Shown piece by piece: positions 53,201-64,000 of a DNA stretch of 64,000 bases (its first letter is position 1; each line of letters starts with the position of its first letter). Source of the DNA: Amblyornis subalaris (Eukaryota > Chordata > Aves > Passeriformes > Ptilonorhynchidae); the NCBI GenBank assembly GCA_018881555.1, contig JACAXG010000070.1, forward strand, positions 1,984,001 to 2,048,000, written 5' to 3'. Both the position numbers and the translations under genes were made by a program. A model generated the notes under the pieces. It was not told where the DNA came from and did not search any database. It saw only the letters and a list, made by a program, of their open reading frames with translations.

Positions 53201-56200
53201 GTTTGCTTATCACCATAGTGGAAGAAAAAGGAATCTATAATACATGGTTTAGACTTTTCTTCTCTTTTGTTGACCATGCGGTGTGGGTCATTCATCCTTT
53301 TTGTTTTGGAAACAGTTGGGATAGATAACAAGGAAAACTTTCTGTAAAAGCAGCCTGTTTTCCTTTGACTGTACCCTGAGTATTCTCAATGTCCTTCTTA
53401 TGGTGTAACTATGCTTTTTCTTGAAAGAATTAGAGATATTCATGTAAAAACAGGTTTTGTAGTTCTCTGCCAAAATGGAGTGGTCCCTGTCAAAGTTTGT
53501 TTACACCCTTACATGGGCTTCTCAGATGCTGCTTTATTGAAGCAGAACTGCACCAAGGTACGTGCAATGCACCGTTCAGTTACAGAGCAGCTGCTAGTTG
53601 CTAGTATCTCTATAGGAAAATAATTCAAAGGCGGTTTTATCTTTTGATGGCCTACACTGACTACTTTTGGCTTATATTAAGCAAGACAAGCTGCTCTTTG
53701 CTGTCAAAGTTAACAGCAGAATAATCTAAAGCCTGTATTCCTGCTGTGTTGCTTTCAGCCGGTGTAATGAGCGTAGCTCTACTGTCCTGACGTTAAGGAA
53801 TTTTATTTAAAGTTAACTTCTCTGAGTGTTCTAAAATTCACGAGTTTAGTATGGTTGTCCTGCCAGGTATTTTGCCTCATAATGGCATAGGAAAGAGTTA
53901 GTGTTGTGTAGCTCAAGGGAACGATGCTTCATTGGTTGACCTTGGCATGACATGAATCAGTATCAGCTTGTATTTAGCCTTGGAGGGGAGGGAAAGAATC
54001 TTTTATTCCATCTTTCACAAGGTTTTCTACTTATATTGGGAAGTTTTAGTAGAGTAGAAAATTTAAAAAGTGGAATACTTTTATCTAAGAAACATGAGAG
54101 AGTGCTTTCAGGGAGTGGATTAAAGGATGGAGGAATAAACAGAGAAAAAATGGGAATTTATTGTGTTGCTATGGCATTGTCCCATTTCTTCCTCTTGAAC
54201 CAGTGAGAGACATTCTGTGAAGTGGTGGCCTTATTCTCCTTTGCATCTGTCCTCCATCTGCTTGAGGATATAAAAGTGTTCTGAAGACAGACCATGTCAA
54301 AAAGCTCAAAAAAAGGTTGAACTGCAAAAGTGCGCACACACCAAAAAAAGCCCAAACCCTTGTAAAATACAAGCTTGTCTGGTGATTTACTGGACACTGC
54401 AGAAATGCTTTGTGTATAGGAAGAATCCAATTTCCCAAAGGTCAAGGAAAGCAAACTTAGATTGAGTAACCTTAACCTTTTGCTTTGAGTGATGCTGAAA
54501 TACCTGATGAATGCTGAATAGTATATGACTGCAGGATCTATAGCTAAATATAATACTTCACAAAAAGTACACTGTTCAGTAACCTTTACCACACTTCATA
54601 CATATAAATAATATTGTCTTAACCAAATTCTCTTTTCTTACCCATTGATTAAAGTTCCAATAGACATCAAATGAGTACATCTTTTCTTTGATTACACCCG
54701 GATGGTTGGGCGGAAATTTTCCTTTTGCTCTACACTTCATCACCTGAGGTCAAGGCCCAGCAAGATTGCTTCATACAAGCTGGGTTTTGGCTAAACTAGC
54801 TGCACTATCAGCCTCTGTTCCTGACACTGTTGTTATAGCTGGAGATGTGATGGATTCCTGTTGTTTCTTGCCAGTTTATAGGGTGGCAGAGTTTCTCTAA
54901 TTCTGTGGTTTAGATGCGTGAAATTTGAGGCATTCAGGAAAAGTACAAGGCCAAATTATTTGTGATGTTGGCAAAACTGTTTGTCACTGTACAGAATGCT
55001 GGCTTCTAAATCTGCTAAGCATTTATATTTTATAAATCCTTTTCAGTGTTAAGTATGTGAATGTGAACAGCATTTCTGAGACTCAGGCATAAATGTTTGG
55101 TAATTCATACTCTTCAGTTCTGATTTTAATATTTGATCTCATTTAAGTACATGTCTCCCCGACCTCTGTTCTTTCACCCTGTAACACGTTGTATTGTGAG
55201 AACATTAATTAAAAAATCCCAAATTGATTTATAGTCAGTTTATAACATTTACGTTGTTAAAAAGATTTTTAAAAAGTCACAGAGGTCCTCTGTTCTTTTT
55301 GTGTTGGGAAAATATACTACCGGTTATTTTCTTTTTAGTGAAACATTCCTTAGCACTATTGTTTACATTACAGTGATGTTTCTTAGGTTAAACATTAGCA
55401 CTGTTTTTCAGTGAAAAATAATTTTAATAGAAATTGAGTGTTTCCACATTTTCTAACACTGCTGTGGTGCAATCTTTTCAGGGGGGAGCTGGAGGTCTCA
55501 GCTGCAAGGTGTTCATTATGCTTTCAGAGGAGAGGGAAAGATGAATAGGAGCCAGAGAAACAAAAAGATTACTTACGAATATTATCAGGGCTATATCATA
55601 CATATTTTAACAAGTGTGGTTCTTAATTTTTTTAATTTATAAAGTAGGTAGGATCAACAGAGTTTAAATCAAGGTGAATTCTGAGTCAATAGAACATGAG
55701 GCTTATGTGTACTGAACCAGCTAGAATGTGTTGCAAATTGGGAATCCCTCCTCTAAATGTTTTTCTAGATGGTTCTGGGTATCCTCCATTTTTCTCTGCA
55801 GTCGTAGTTCCAGATATCTCAAGAGTCCTCCCCTTTAAAACAGCCAATACTTATATTTGGTATAATTTGACAGTAAGGTTTTTGAGGCTACAAACTTTCA
55901 CGTCACGCTGATTGAAGGATTATACCTTTATAAAGATTGGACAGGAAATTTAATGCATTGTTGGCAGAACCAGTAAATAAGATAACTAGTAGATGTAAGA
56001 GCTAGTCATTAGTAGCTTGGTTTGTGGGTTTTTTTGTTTGTTTTGGTTTGTAGGTTTTTGTTTGGTGGTTTTGTTTTTTTTGAATGGTGAATATTTCAAA
56101 AGTAATATTTAGAAACAAGGATGTAGGTTTCTGAATCTTTGATCTTTTTTAGACTTCTCAATTATGTTTGAGAAGCATGTAATGGAATATTTTTGCCCAA

Positions 56201-59200
56201 AAAGGTATATTTCTGACCCAAGATCACGCGTGTTAGAATTTTATCAGTTTCAAAAATAGGGGTTGGCATAAAGATGCTTGTTTTCCTTCAGAATTGTGAA
56301 CTAGTGCTAGAAATGTACCTGTTGTTCCTCTGAGAAGACTCCATTAACAACTCTGTGTGCATTTTGAATCCTTACAGAAACCTGCAGGTTGTATTCTGTG
56401 TGCAAGCAACATCTTACTTCAATAAATGGGAAGCCAGAACATAACACATACTGTTCTTTACTTCCTTCAGAAACACCCAGAGGCTGTGCCTGGAAACTTA
56501 CCAGCCCTTTCTGATCTCGTGCCTATAATCAATGATCAGTCACAGTACATTAACCATTTGGAAGCAGAAGTGAAGTTTTACAAGGTATCAGACAACATAT
56601 TTTACCTACTAAAACCCTTGTCCCCCAAATGTGAAGAATTGCATTTAAAAGCAGCTTACACTTAGACTTGAGATTGATTGTTGTAATGACCAAAACTGAG
56701 CCAAATGCTGTTCAGTAGATCCCATACTCTGTGTCTTGGTGTCTGGTGTTTAAGAGTCTTTAAAGACATTTCTATGTCCTATCACAAATACAAATAAGTA
56801 TTTTATTTTTAAAGAAGTTATATGGGAGTTTAAGCTGCAAAAATACAAATGTCGCAGCATGGCCTCATTCGGCTAGATGGTCAGTGGCCGCAACCTTCCT
56901 AGAAGCCTCACGCTTGTCCGGCGGTACCTCAGTGCAGTGTGTGATAGCCGGTGGGAAAGGCACAGTGCTGTGCCTTCCACCTGCTCATCCCCCCAGCGCA
57001 GGGTGGATGGATCGCCCTAAGCAGGCAGTCACACAGNCGACACCTTAAGATGGGGATAAAGAGGCNGAGGCAGACTCTCCTTATGATGTTCCACAGAANG
57101 TGTTTATTCTTGGAGGGTCAGGGAAGGAGAGCCCCAAGNACGGGCTGACACAGGATTATATACCAAACCGAATAGGGGCGGAGAGAACACTGAGGGCCAA
57201 TCACATCAGGGTCAGGGGGAGGAGAAAAGGCAGGGTAGCAGTACACAAACCAATAAGGGTAGGCGAGGGGAGCAGCAGGGGAACAAAGCCAGTGGGGCAT
57301 NGAGTGAGGGAGAACATTCTGGAACATAACCATATACAGAACATAGATTGACAAGGATAAGCCAACTGAATAGGGGAGCATACTACTCCACGGCCTGGGT
57401 GGGAAAGACCTTCCTCCTTACCACAATCTAGGGGGAGATCTTGGACCTTGGAGCCTTTACTTAATACAACACCTGGGTTCCCTGGCCCCGCTGGCTCCTG
57501 GGTTACTTGTGTGGCTGGCTTATCCTCTGTGACATTCCCAGCTGCAGGCCAAGCCACTACCATATACAAAATCTGTCTTTTGAGTATTCTTAGCCTCTCT
57601 GAAAGGGTTAAAATACTTGAGAATGTTAGTCTAGTCTCTTGGTCTCAAAATGTATTCCAATATTGATAGCTGTCTTAAGGAGCCTTTTACATGCAGTTCC
57701 TTTATACTATAGGAGGAGTTGTTTGGGATGAAAGATCGAGAACAGGCAGTTTTACTTGAAAATGAGGAACTCCATCAGAAACTGAAATACTTAACTGCAG
57801 AATACACACTGAGAGAACAAACTCTTCTAGATGCCTCAGTAAGTTTTTTTAGTTGTTGTTGTTTTAATCAGTCCTCAATGATCTGACTATGTTCTTTTTA
57901 TGGAAGGATATTCAAATGATTGTCTGCAAACGGAAGTTTAGTAAAAATTTAATGAGACTTTGTAAACACGGATTTCCTTGGATTTCCATTATTATCACAG
58001 GTTGCTAACCTAATTAACTTGTTTATTGGTTCTTGCATTCTACTGAAGATTATAAGATTCAATACTTACATAAGTACATTTGTTTAAAAAACCAGCCTAC
58101 ATAATTATAACTTAAACATTAATACTTTTGTTTTAGTCAAATACTCAGAAGTCCTGGCCTGTAGGTGGAAAAGACTGTAGCACGCACCAGCCTGTCACCT
58201 CATCACCAGCACATAACAAAGATCAGGCTTTTGTTCCATCAGCTTCTGGAGACAAAGCACAATGGCCTGTTGAAATGGTTGGTATTAACTTTCTTTGCAG
58301 AGTCCTACCTTTGCAAAAGTGTTCAGTGCTTTCTTGTTGTTCCAGTTCCGATGATCAATTCTGTAAGAGACACAGAAGTTTTGGTTGACTGAACCTTAAT
58401 CTGAGCTCAAATTTTATTCTCTTAAACCTCATCTTCTCATTATGCCCTAATTAATACTATTATGCAGTTAGACACAGATGGCAGGTTGTGTCTGCAGATG
58501 ATGACTTTCCAGAGATAATGCTTGTTTAAAGATGATGCCTTCACTATACTTAGGAGATTCTTAACAGTAACACAGCACCCAAGCAGGTGGGAATTAGCTG
58601 GTCTAATTTATGTAGCCCTCCACAATCCAAGCCCTCCAAGCTCTTTTGTAATGAATTGTTCTAGTCCTGGAGCAGCACAGGCTCAGTGAGATACAAAAGT
58701 AGCTTTGTGCAGTCTGCTTTCTCTAAGCTGAATTACATACTTTGTGCTTTTAAAGATACAGAGGAGTCCTAGTAATTTAGAGATGATACTGTCTCTCTCC
58801 TCTATTTTTAGTTTGAGATTATATTAATTTTCCTTTTGCTCTGAAGTAGTGGGGTAGTGTTGCTATCTTTTGGGAAAAACTTGGCTAATTGAAAACTTTT
58901 GATATATTTTATCCATGTGCATTTGTGTACTGTGGAATTTATAGGGTACTTTAATTCAATTATAGGGGTTTTTTAGTTTTCTTCACAGAAAAATATAGTT
59001 TTTGTTATTTTAGTGCTATTATTTTAGAGCTGAAGACGTCAGTGGTTGCTGATGCCTGCAGTTGTTTAAAAGCTAGTTTTTACAGTAATTGTACTTTTCA
59101 TCTGCTGCATTTAAAGCAAGAGAATCCTGTTGATTGTAACTTCTTTCTAAGCATCATAGTGAGCCAAATTTGTAGTCCTTTATCTGGTTCATTGTCACCA

Positions 59201-62200
59201 TTGTATTCAACGTGGGTGTGGTTGATTCATTGACCTTCTTCACTAGGTAATGAGAGCAACTCACTGTATTATAAATAAATAGCCAGTCTACTTGAAGTTC
59301 TTCATAATTCCTTTTTAATATCTGCTAACTTGTGCGAGAGCAAGAGCAAACTTGAGACATGGTCATCAATTTCTGTGCATCATGTAGAGGACTGCAGTTG
59401 GAACTGAAACAATTTACCATATGAGGTTCTGGCAAGAAACCTTCTTATTTAGAAATAAGACAATGGGACGGTTGTTCACTTTTTAGACTTTCAAAAGTGT
59501 GAAATATTTAGATTTCTTTGCCGCTAGTGTATCAACAAGTTTATGTCCTTAGGGGAAAAGAATGTGGGCAAAGTCTAGGTTTATTTGTAAAGACTATTAT
59601 AAAGAAAGCAAAAGACATACCTTTTCTCCCATCTTTTCTAAAGGAGAAACTAAAACTTCTTTATCAAGAAAGAGTCGATATGCTTGATGAACAGGTACAG
59701 TCTCTAAGGTAAAGTAAAATTTTTTTTTTTCTTGAAGTGAGCCTTAATAAATTATCACTACATAACAGCATGAACCACTCTTAATCTGAATTTGACCCAG
59801 AGAATGCCTGAATGTCTGAATGTTGTATTTTCAGATAGTGTCCCTGAAAGCTGGGTTTCTATTAAGTTTACTCAAATATAAATGTAGCAAAATTTAATGT
59901 ACTGCTACTTTATAGCAACAGTAGCAATATAAAATGTCTTATCCCTTTTACCCTTTCTTCTCAAAAAAAGATTGTCTGTTAAGCTAGACCAACCAAGGAA
60001 AAAAGAGAAGGTACAATTTTAACTCGTGTGAGGACTTCCATAATTAGCTTCCCTCTACTAATCTTTTCTATTGCAAATTGTAGAGATCTTAAGCATCAAA
60101 CTAGCTTAAGCCACATAATGATTTTGGAGCAGGAAAACATAATTTTGAAGCATGCAGGCAGTGTTTCTAGCCATGTAACTTGAATATCTTTATACACAAA
60201 AATATTTGAAAGCAAGTCCTCATGCACTTCTCAAAATATTCAAGGCTTGAATAGGTAGCAAACTATGGATAAACAGAGGAAGAGGCAACCACTTAAGGAT
60301 TTGATTTTCAGGACTGAACTTCCCCCTATACACATGCATTAATGATACTGCTGCTGAACCTGCTTAATTATTTTTCTCCCTAAATAAATTGTGGTTTCAT
60401 ATATTTGTAAACTTCAGACTTTTCTGTCTGTGTAAAAAGAGTTTTGGTAGGGAGACGTTTAAATAATGCTCTCTGTAATGGTGAAATCTGAAACATGCAA
60501 AGCCAGTTGTGTTAATGAATGTAAAGGGGGGTCTTAAATTTCAGCTGTATAATCCAACTTTTTATTTTTTCCCCTCTCGGCCTCAAGTGTTATATTTACT
60601 CAGAAATAATTATTGGAGGCTAAAGTTGTCTGAAAATTTCCTNGAGTACATTATTCAGCCTCTTGATTTCTCCTAAGAGGCATGATCTTGCAAACTCTAA
60701 GTTCTGCAAAGCTAAATTTTATTGAAGTCAGAAATTATATCGCTTTCAGTGGTACTATCTTTGCTTTTAACTTCAAGCATGGATGTACGTAGGACTTGCT
60801 GATTTCTGTCCAAGGTTTTCCAACAATAGGTTTGTTGCATTGTGACTGTCTAAGGATATATGCAGAGGAAATTCTGTTCAGGTTATAGTGGATTATATTT
60901 AATAAACCAACTACTAAAATTGGAAAAAGTGCACAGAAGATTTTCCAGATGGAAATAAGCATGCATGCAGTGTATATATCAAGTGCACAGTAAATCCGAT
61001 GCGAGCAGAATGTGTCAGACTTCCTATGTGTATGCTGCCCAGATGGCCTGCATAACAAACCAAAAGCTATGAATTCATTGCACAATTTGTCAAATTGATC
61101 TATGTGTGCACAGTGTGTTTGTCTGGAACTTCCTGATGTTAACATTCCTATTGCTTGCGATCTCCCCAGCCTGACACATGCTTAGAAATTCCGGAGAAAA
61201 TTCTTCAGAGCACCTGGTAAAAATTTTGGAGACAAGTAAAAAACTTAGGCTGTTTCTCTGCACATGTGTTTGACCTCAAGTTTGTGTATATTGCTGGATC
61301 CGAGTGAATGTGCTGGATACATCTAGACTCTTGTCTAGAGTAGAGAATAAATATGAAGTTAGTGATATTATCAATAAAAACAACAGAAAATTGTTAAGAG
61401 TATTGAAATATTTATACAGCTGGTAGTGTTTTTTGCTGATGAATCTTATANTCTGTGCAGACAATATGTAAACCTNTAAGTTTTTAATAGAATAATTTTT
61501 TGTTTAACTTTGATGTTTTCTGATACTACAGGGGGAAGAAACAAATTAACATAGTATTGTTTTGTCTACTAATAATTTTGATTGGGCAGTTCAACTGTTA
61601 TTTCTGTGTTAAAGTCTTCCTTAGCCTATTGAGATCTGTAAAATAATGTTCATTACAGGGATTCTTACAGTTCTTTATAGGTTACATTTGCAATTATTTA
61701 TTGTGTATGAATATAACTTGTAGAAATGTTTAATTTCACAAATAATATTTTTTATTTTTTCTTTCTAGAAAAGACCTTTCAGAATCTCAGAAGACATGCA
61801 AANATTTGGAGGAAAGNCTGAGACACCAGAAGTCACTCTCTTCAGCCAGAAATTCCAGCTGGGTTGGTGGTCTGTGCCTGAATTGTGCCCAACACGAGGC
61901 AGTTCTTGCACAGACTCATTGTAATGTTCATGTGCAGACCATCGAGAGGCTAACCAAGTAAGCTGGGGGGAAAATATGGTTGCTTATTTAAGCAAAATAT
62001 GGTTGCTTAAACCATTTAAGTTTCAATGTGTTGGGTTACATTCATAGAGAGATGTGCACTTACGGAACAATANGCTCCCAAGCTGGAGTCACAAGGCTAA
62101 AATCAGTGAATGTATGTCCCAACCACGACAGCTTTGCTACTTATTTCAATTGGGAAAGAATGTTAGTTGTTATCCTTTAATTATGATACCTTGGGTTGAC

Positions 62201-64000
62201 CAGATAATGAGACTATTTACGGTCTGTTTCCTGCACTTTTTGTACAAACAAGTCCCTTACTCTGTCAGCATAAATATTGTTTAAGTCCATGTATTTTGAT
62301 CAATTATTTCTTGCAAAAGTTCATTATCTTTCTGTGTTTCCTACCCCAAACACCTGTAGTAGTTCCTCGCTGACTACAATAATTGATGAAAAGAAGTTTC
62401 ATTAGATAAATGAAATTATTTGCTGCAACCTTTTGTTTTAAATTCTAGCTTTTATTTAAATAATTTTTACAAAACCAGCTATACATGCTGAATATATGTA
62501 ATTCAGAAACCCCAACAGCATTAAACATTTTTTCTTAAGGAATTCCACTAGTCAATCATCTTAAAAAAACCTCTCCCTTTCTACTTGCTAGTAATAATGA
62601 TAGGATACTGCAACTTTGAGAAAGTTTGTTAAACAGCCATCTATTTATTGTCAGATATCTGAAGCTTCTTAGGATTTCTGAAGTATTAGAATGAGCCTGC
62701 CAGAGATGGAATAGTGGGTCAATTAGAAGCAAGGAGACTGAAGTAACACAGTACATATAGTCTGTCAAGTGGGCATTATCCCTCTGTGCTAGATGGCTAT
62801 TGCCAGGATTTATGTATCTTTTTCTATTATCAAGTCCAAGGATTTTCTGGAAAAGCTGTATTGCTGAAAAGTCATGTTTCAAAATCTGCTGCTGTATCAA
62901 AAGTAATTATTTGTCACAGATGTTGGAAAATATGAACAAACTGTAAGTCAGTACATTCTTGTCCACTTATGTTATAGTGCAGTTTGAAATAAAAGATTTG
63001 AGCTGACCTCTTTATCTATCCTAAACCATTATTTCATGTGGAGGTTTAACAAAATCTAAAAGCTACCTCTACTTGTGTCACAGTTTATTAAAAACAAGGG
63101 TATTTCAGTAGGAATTTTCAAAGGAACTTCGTCCAATTCGAAAATGAAATGAAATTGCAAAATATGACTGCTAGTTCTCTGGCAAGTACAAACAAATTTG
63201 TTACCATTTCACGGAACATCAAGAAAAGAAAGAACTAAACACAGCAGTTTTCACCCAGAATCTCTAGTTGCACCTCAACCACAGATGATTGAACTCTTAA
63301 TTTAAAAGCTTTTGACATATCAAAATAATGAAAAGGTGAAAGTAAGTATTACAGTTTTACCAGCTCTGCTTCGCTGTTTAGTAGAGATCTTAGTTAACAA
63401 AAGTTCAGAGGAGATGTAGAGTCCAGGTGTCTTATTTGGCTTAGTTCCAGGTTACAACAAATGGATATAGATTTTCATTTGATATACTTAGCAATTACTT
63501 GTCGACCCTAATTCCTCTTTTTATCAATTTTCCCTCCTTTACATCTAATGACAGTGTAATTCCATACTGCTTCAATAGATATTACTTTTTTCAGAAACAT
63601 GCCTTTCTTTTTTTTTTCCCCAGCATGGATCCCATTTTGTTATGCCAACAGAATGTACTCGGCTTCAGTACATTAATAACTTGAGATCTNCTCTCATTAG
63701 TGGCAGTTTCTCTATGGTCCATCCTTCTGAAATGAAGGACTGGTCATCAAGCAAATGATATTTTCAATATCTGCCAAGCTAGCAGTATGCTGCCTTTCAC
63801 TCTTAACCCAGGAGTTTTAGTCTTGCTTCACTTACCACCCTTACGTTTTTTATCTGTTAACATTTTATATTTGGTATACTTGCTGTTTAGGTTTTTTTCT
63901 CTTATGAAAAGATGCAGAAGTATCTCTGTTGGTTTGTTTTTATATACAGAGAAAGAGATGACTTGATGGATGCACTTGTTTCAGTGAGACAGAACATGAA
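44166..64000 (+). CDS. SDCCAG8: SDCCAG8, 5' half of coding region (exons 1-9; continues past right edge)
   Basis: Serologically defined colon cancer antigen 8 (CCCAP, NPHP10, BBS16). In the known family it is a coiled-coil protein of centrioles and satellites needed for ciliogenesis, with loss causing retinal-renal ciliopathy. Nine exons join in frame with consistent phases (67, 162, 83, 114, 126, 141, 65, 189 and at least 51 nt). Diagnostic blocks are ESEVSPSR in exon 3, INDQSQYINHLEAEVKFYK in exon 4, LREQTLLDAS in exon 5, EKLKLLY in exon 7, and VGGLCLNCAQHEAVLAQTH with VQTIERL in exon 8. KERDDLMDALVSVR follows in exon 9. These follow the vertebrate protein in order. About 332 residues are in the window; the long C-terminal coiled coil lies beyond it. 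Confidence 0.96.
44233..52710 (+). other. SDCCAG8 intron 1
   Basis: 8.5-kb phase-1 intron with donor GTGAGC and acceptor tttgttctag. The first 250 bp are still GC-rich island and the rest is AT-rich. T- and GGTTT-rich tracts lie near 48.2-48.3 kb. No interspersed repeat or extra gene is recognised; small ORFs are unsupported. Confidence 0.85.
48215..48318 (+). repeat. T/GGTTT-rich low-complexity tract
   Basis: Runs of TTTTTT and GGTTT units in SDCCAG8 intron 1. A similar GTTT-rich tract lies near 56.02-56.08 kb in intron 3. Confidence 0.7.
52711..52872 (+). CDS. SDCCAG8: SDCCAG8 exon 2
   Basis: 162 nt, phase 1 to 1. It begins (E)RASESISQLKYALAKGE, passes through an acidic DEGSDDADRAND stretch, and ends ASQELQHSQA at CAG/GTAAGA. 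The SI-QL--AL--G and ELQ-S-A anchors match the family. The acidic middle diverges, as expected for a linker. Confidence 0.95.
52873..52975 (+). other. SDCCAG8 intron 2 (103 bp)
   Basis: Very short intron with donor GTAAGA and acceptor aatctcttctag. It contains nothing else. The reading frame of exon 2 happens to stay open into it, ending at a TAA. Confidence 0.9.
52976..53058 (+). CDS. SDCCAG8: SDCCAG8 exon 3
   Basis: 83 nt, phase 1 to 0. It encodes (V)NQLKILLQHQEKMESE and then VSPSRKKKSFC. The NQLK-LL-Q and ESEVSPSR blocks identify it. The donor TGT/GTATGT was preferred over an overlapping GT three bases upstream because it matches the donor consensus and gives the phase 0 needed by exon 4. 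Confidence 0.93.
53059..56470 (+). other. SDCCAG8 intron 3
   Basis: 3.4-kb phase-0 intron with donor GTATGT and acceptor ttacttccttcag. A GTTT-rich tract lies near 56.02-56.08 kb. No recognised interspersed repeat or gene. Confidence 0.85.
56471..56584 (+). CDS. SDCCAG8: SDCCAG8 exon 4
   Basis: 114 nt, 38 codons, phase 0 to 0. It begins KHPEAVPGNLPALSDLV and ends INDQSQYINHLEAEVKFYK at AAG/GTATCA. The C-terminal half is nearly invariant in vertebrates and starts the coiled-coil region. The N-terminal half is more variable. Confidence 0.96.
56585..57712 (+). other. SDCCAG8 intron 4, with antisense LTR
   Basis: 1.13-kb phase-0 intron with donor GTATCA and acceptor tttatactatag. 715 bp of it is a solo LTR on the minus strand; the remainder is unremarkable AT-rich sequence. 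Confidence 0.88.
56850..57564 (-). mobile_element. Solo LTR of an avian endogenous retrovirus
   Basis: GC-rich 715-bp insert with the parts of a retroviral LTR on the minus strand. There is a TATA box (GGTATATAATCC, 57164-57153) and a poly(A) signal AATAAA about 50 bp further on (57108-57103). The 3' end is ...GCGACA. A perfect 6-bp direct duplication, TACAAA on the plus strand, flanks it at 56844-56849 and 57565-57570. The expected TG at its 5' end reads TA, apparently one mutation. The 6-bp duplication suggests an ERVK-like (class II) element. No internal genes are present, so it is a solo LTR left by recombination. Five Ns fall inside it. Confidence 0.88.
57713..57838 (+). CDS. SDCCAG8: SDCCAG8 exon 5
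   Basis: 126 nt, 42 codons, phase 0 to 0. It begins EELFGMKDREQAVLLENEEL and ends YTLREQTLLDAS at TCA/GTAAGT. The heptad-like pattern of Leu and Glu fits coiled coil. EEL-GMK, VLLENE-L and LREQTLLDAS match the family. Confidence 0.96.
57839..58136 (+). other. SDCCAG8 intron 5 (298 bp)
   Basis: Short intron with donor GTAAGT and acceptor acttttgttttag. Nothing else is seen. Confidence 0.9.
58137..58277 (+). CDS. SDCCAG8: SDCCAG8 exon 6, divergent Ser/Pro-rich linker
   Basis: 141 nt, 47 codons, phase 0 to 0, running from SNTQKSWPVGGKD to DKAQWPVEM. It has no heptad pattern and only faint similarity to the human linker (S-W---G-D). It is accepted because the frame is open, the acceptor is good and both phases fit. 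The donor ATG/GTTGGT is weak; the nearby GTATTA at 58282 would put exon 7 out of frame. Confidence 0.82.
58278..59643 (+). other. SDCCAG8 intron 6
   Basis: 1.37-kb phase-0 intron with unusual donor GTTGGT and acceptor ccatcttttctaaag. No repeat or gene is recognised. Confidence 0.82.
59644..59708 (+). CDS. SDCCAG8: SDCCAG8 exon 7
   Basis: 65 nt, phase 0 to 2. It encodes EKLKLLYQERVDMLDEQVQ and then SL(R). It matches the LEKLKL-YEEK...QLKFLR block of the family. The donor is CTAAG/GTAAAG. Confidence 0.94.
59709..61768 (+). other. SDCCAG8 intron 7
   Basis: 2.06-kb phase-2 intron with donor GTAAAG and acceptor ttttctttctag. AT-rich, with a T10 run just after exon 7. Minus-strand ORFs inside have no recognised family. 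Confidence 0.85.
61769..61957 (+). CDS. SDCCAG8: SDCCAG8 exon 8
   Basis: 189 nt, phase 2 to 2. It begins KDLSESQKTCK, then a short Lys/Ser-rich part, then WVGGLCLNCAQHEAVLAQTH, and ends VQTIERLT. The Cys-x2-Cys-AQHEAVL-QTH block is one of the most conserved parts of SDCCAG8. Ns at 61803 and 61817 leave two residues undetermined (the second is Ser or Arg). The donor is CCAA/GTAAGC. Confidence 0.96.
61958..63949 (+). other. SDCCAG8 intron 8
   Basis: 1.99-kb phase-2 intron with donor GTAAGC and acceptor gtttttatatacag. AT-rich; no repeat or gene is recognised. Confidence 0.85.
63950..64000 (+). CDS. SDCCAG8: SDCCAG8 exon 9 (cut by right edge)
   Basis: The first 51 nt of the exon, phase 2, encode (K)ERDDLMDALVSVRQNM. 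This follows IERLTK of exon 8 exactly as in the vertebrate protein. The exon continues beyond the window. Confidence 0.94.

Noticed and set aside
57100..57569. Open frames inside the LTR
   Set aside because: They fall across LTR control sequences with Ns. LTRs of this kind do not code for protein, and no viral internal region is present.
58282..58287. GTATTA as the donor of SDCCAG8 exon 6
   Set aside because: It would end the exon in phase 1 and shift exon 7 out of the conserved EKLKLLY frame.
60735..61145. 136-codon minus-strand open frame in SDCCAG8 intron 7
   Set aside because: No recognisable domain and intronic composition; expected by chance in this length of DNA.

Overview
This window is vertebrate nuclear DNA, most probably from a bird. 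Genes are split into short exons with GT-AG (and one AT-AC) introns, the introns are AT-rich, and the only strong GC-rich stretch is a promoter CpG island. The interspersed repeats are CR1 LINE fragments with the avian 3' tail, plus two avian-type endogenous-retroviral LTRs. Scattered single Ns mark ambiguous assembly positions. The species or order cannot be decided from the sequence.

Two protein-coding genes lie head to head around a CpG island at about 42.3-44.5 kb. To the left, on the minus strand, is the 5' part of CEP170 (FHA-domain centrosomal protein of subdistal appendages). Coding exons 2-7 lie at 21.05 kb down to 8.29 kb. A noncoding first exon probably lies in the island, and the rest of the gene lies beyond position 1. 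To the right, on the plus strand, is the 5' half of SDCCAG8 (coiled-coil centrosomal and ciliary protein, NPHP10/BBS16). Exons 1-9 run from 44.17 kb to past the right edge. The same head-to-head CEP170-SDCCAG8 order is known in human 1q43-q44, so this is conserved synteny of two centrosome/cilium genes sharing a bidirectional promoter. The island carries NRF1-like, ZNF143-like, ETS-like and GC-box sites.

All exon junctions were placed by hand from protein similarity, reading phase and splice sites. The phases close across every junction in both genes. One CEP170 intron (579 bp, inside the FHA-coding region) begins ATATCCTT and ends AC, so it looks like a minor-spliceosome (U12) AT-AC intron. 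SDCCAG8 intron 4 holds an antisense solo LTR with a perfect 6-bp target duplication, 143 bp from the next exon. CEP170 intron 1 holds an unusual CR1 piece covering the ORF1 esterase end and the ORF2 endonuclease, with no 3' end. The remaining intronic sequence shows low-complexity tracts and short CR1 tails but no further gene I can support. No operon, CRISPR array or other bacterial-type system is present, and no wholly new system was found.
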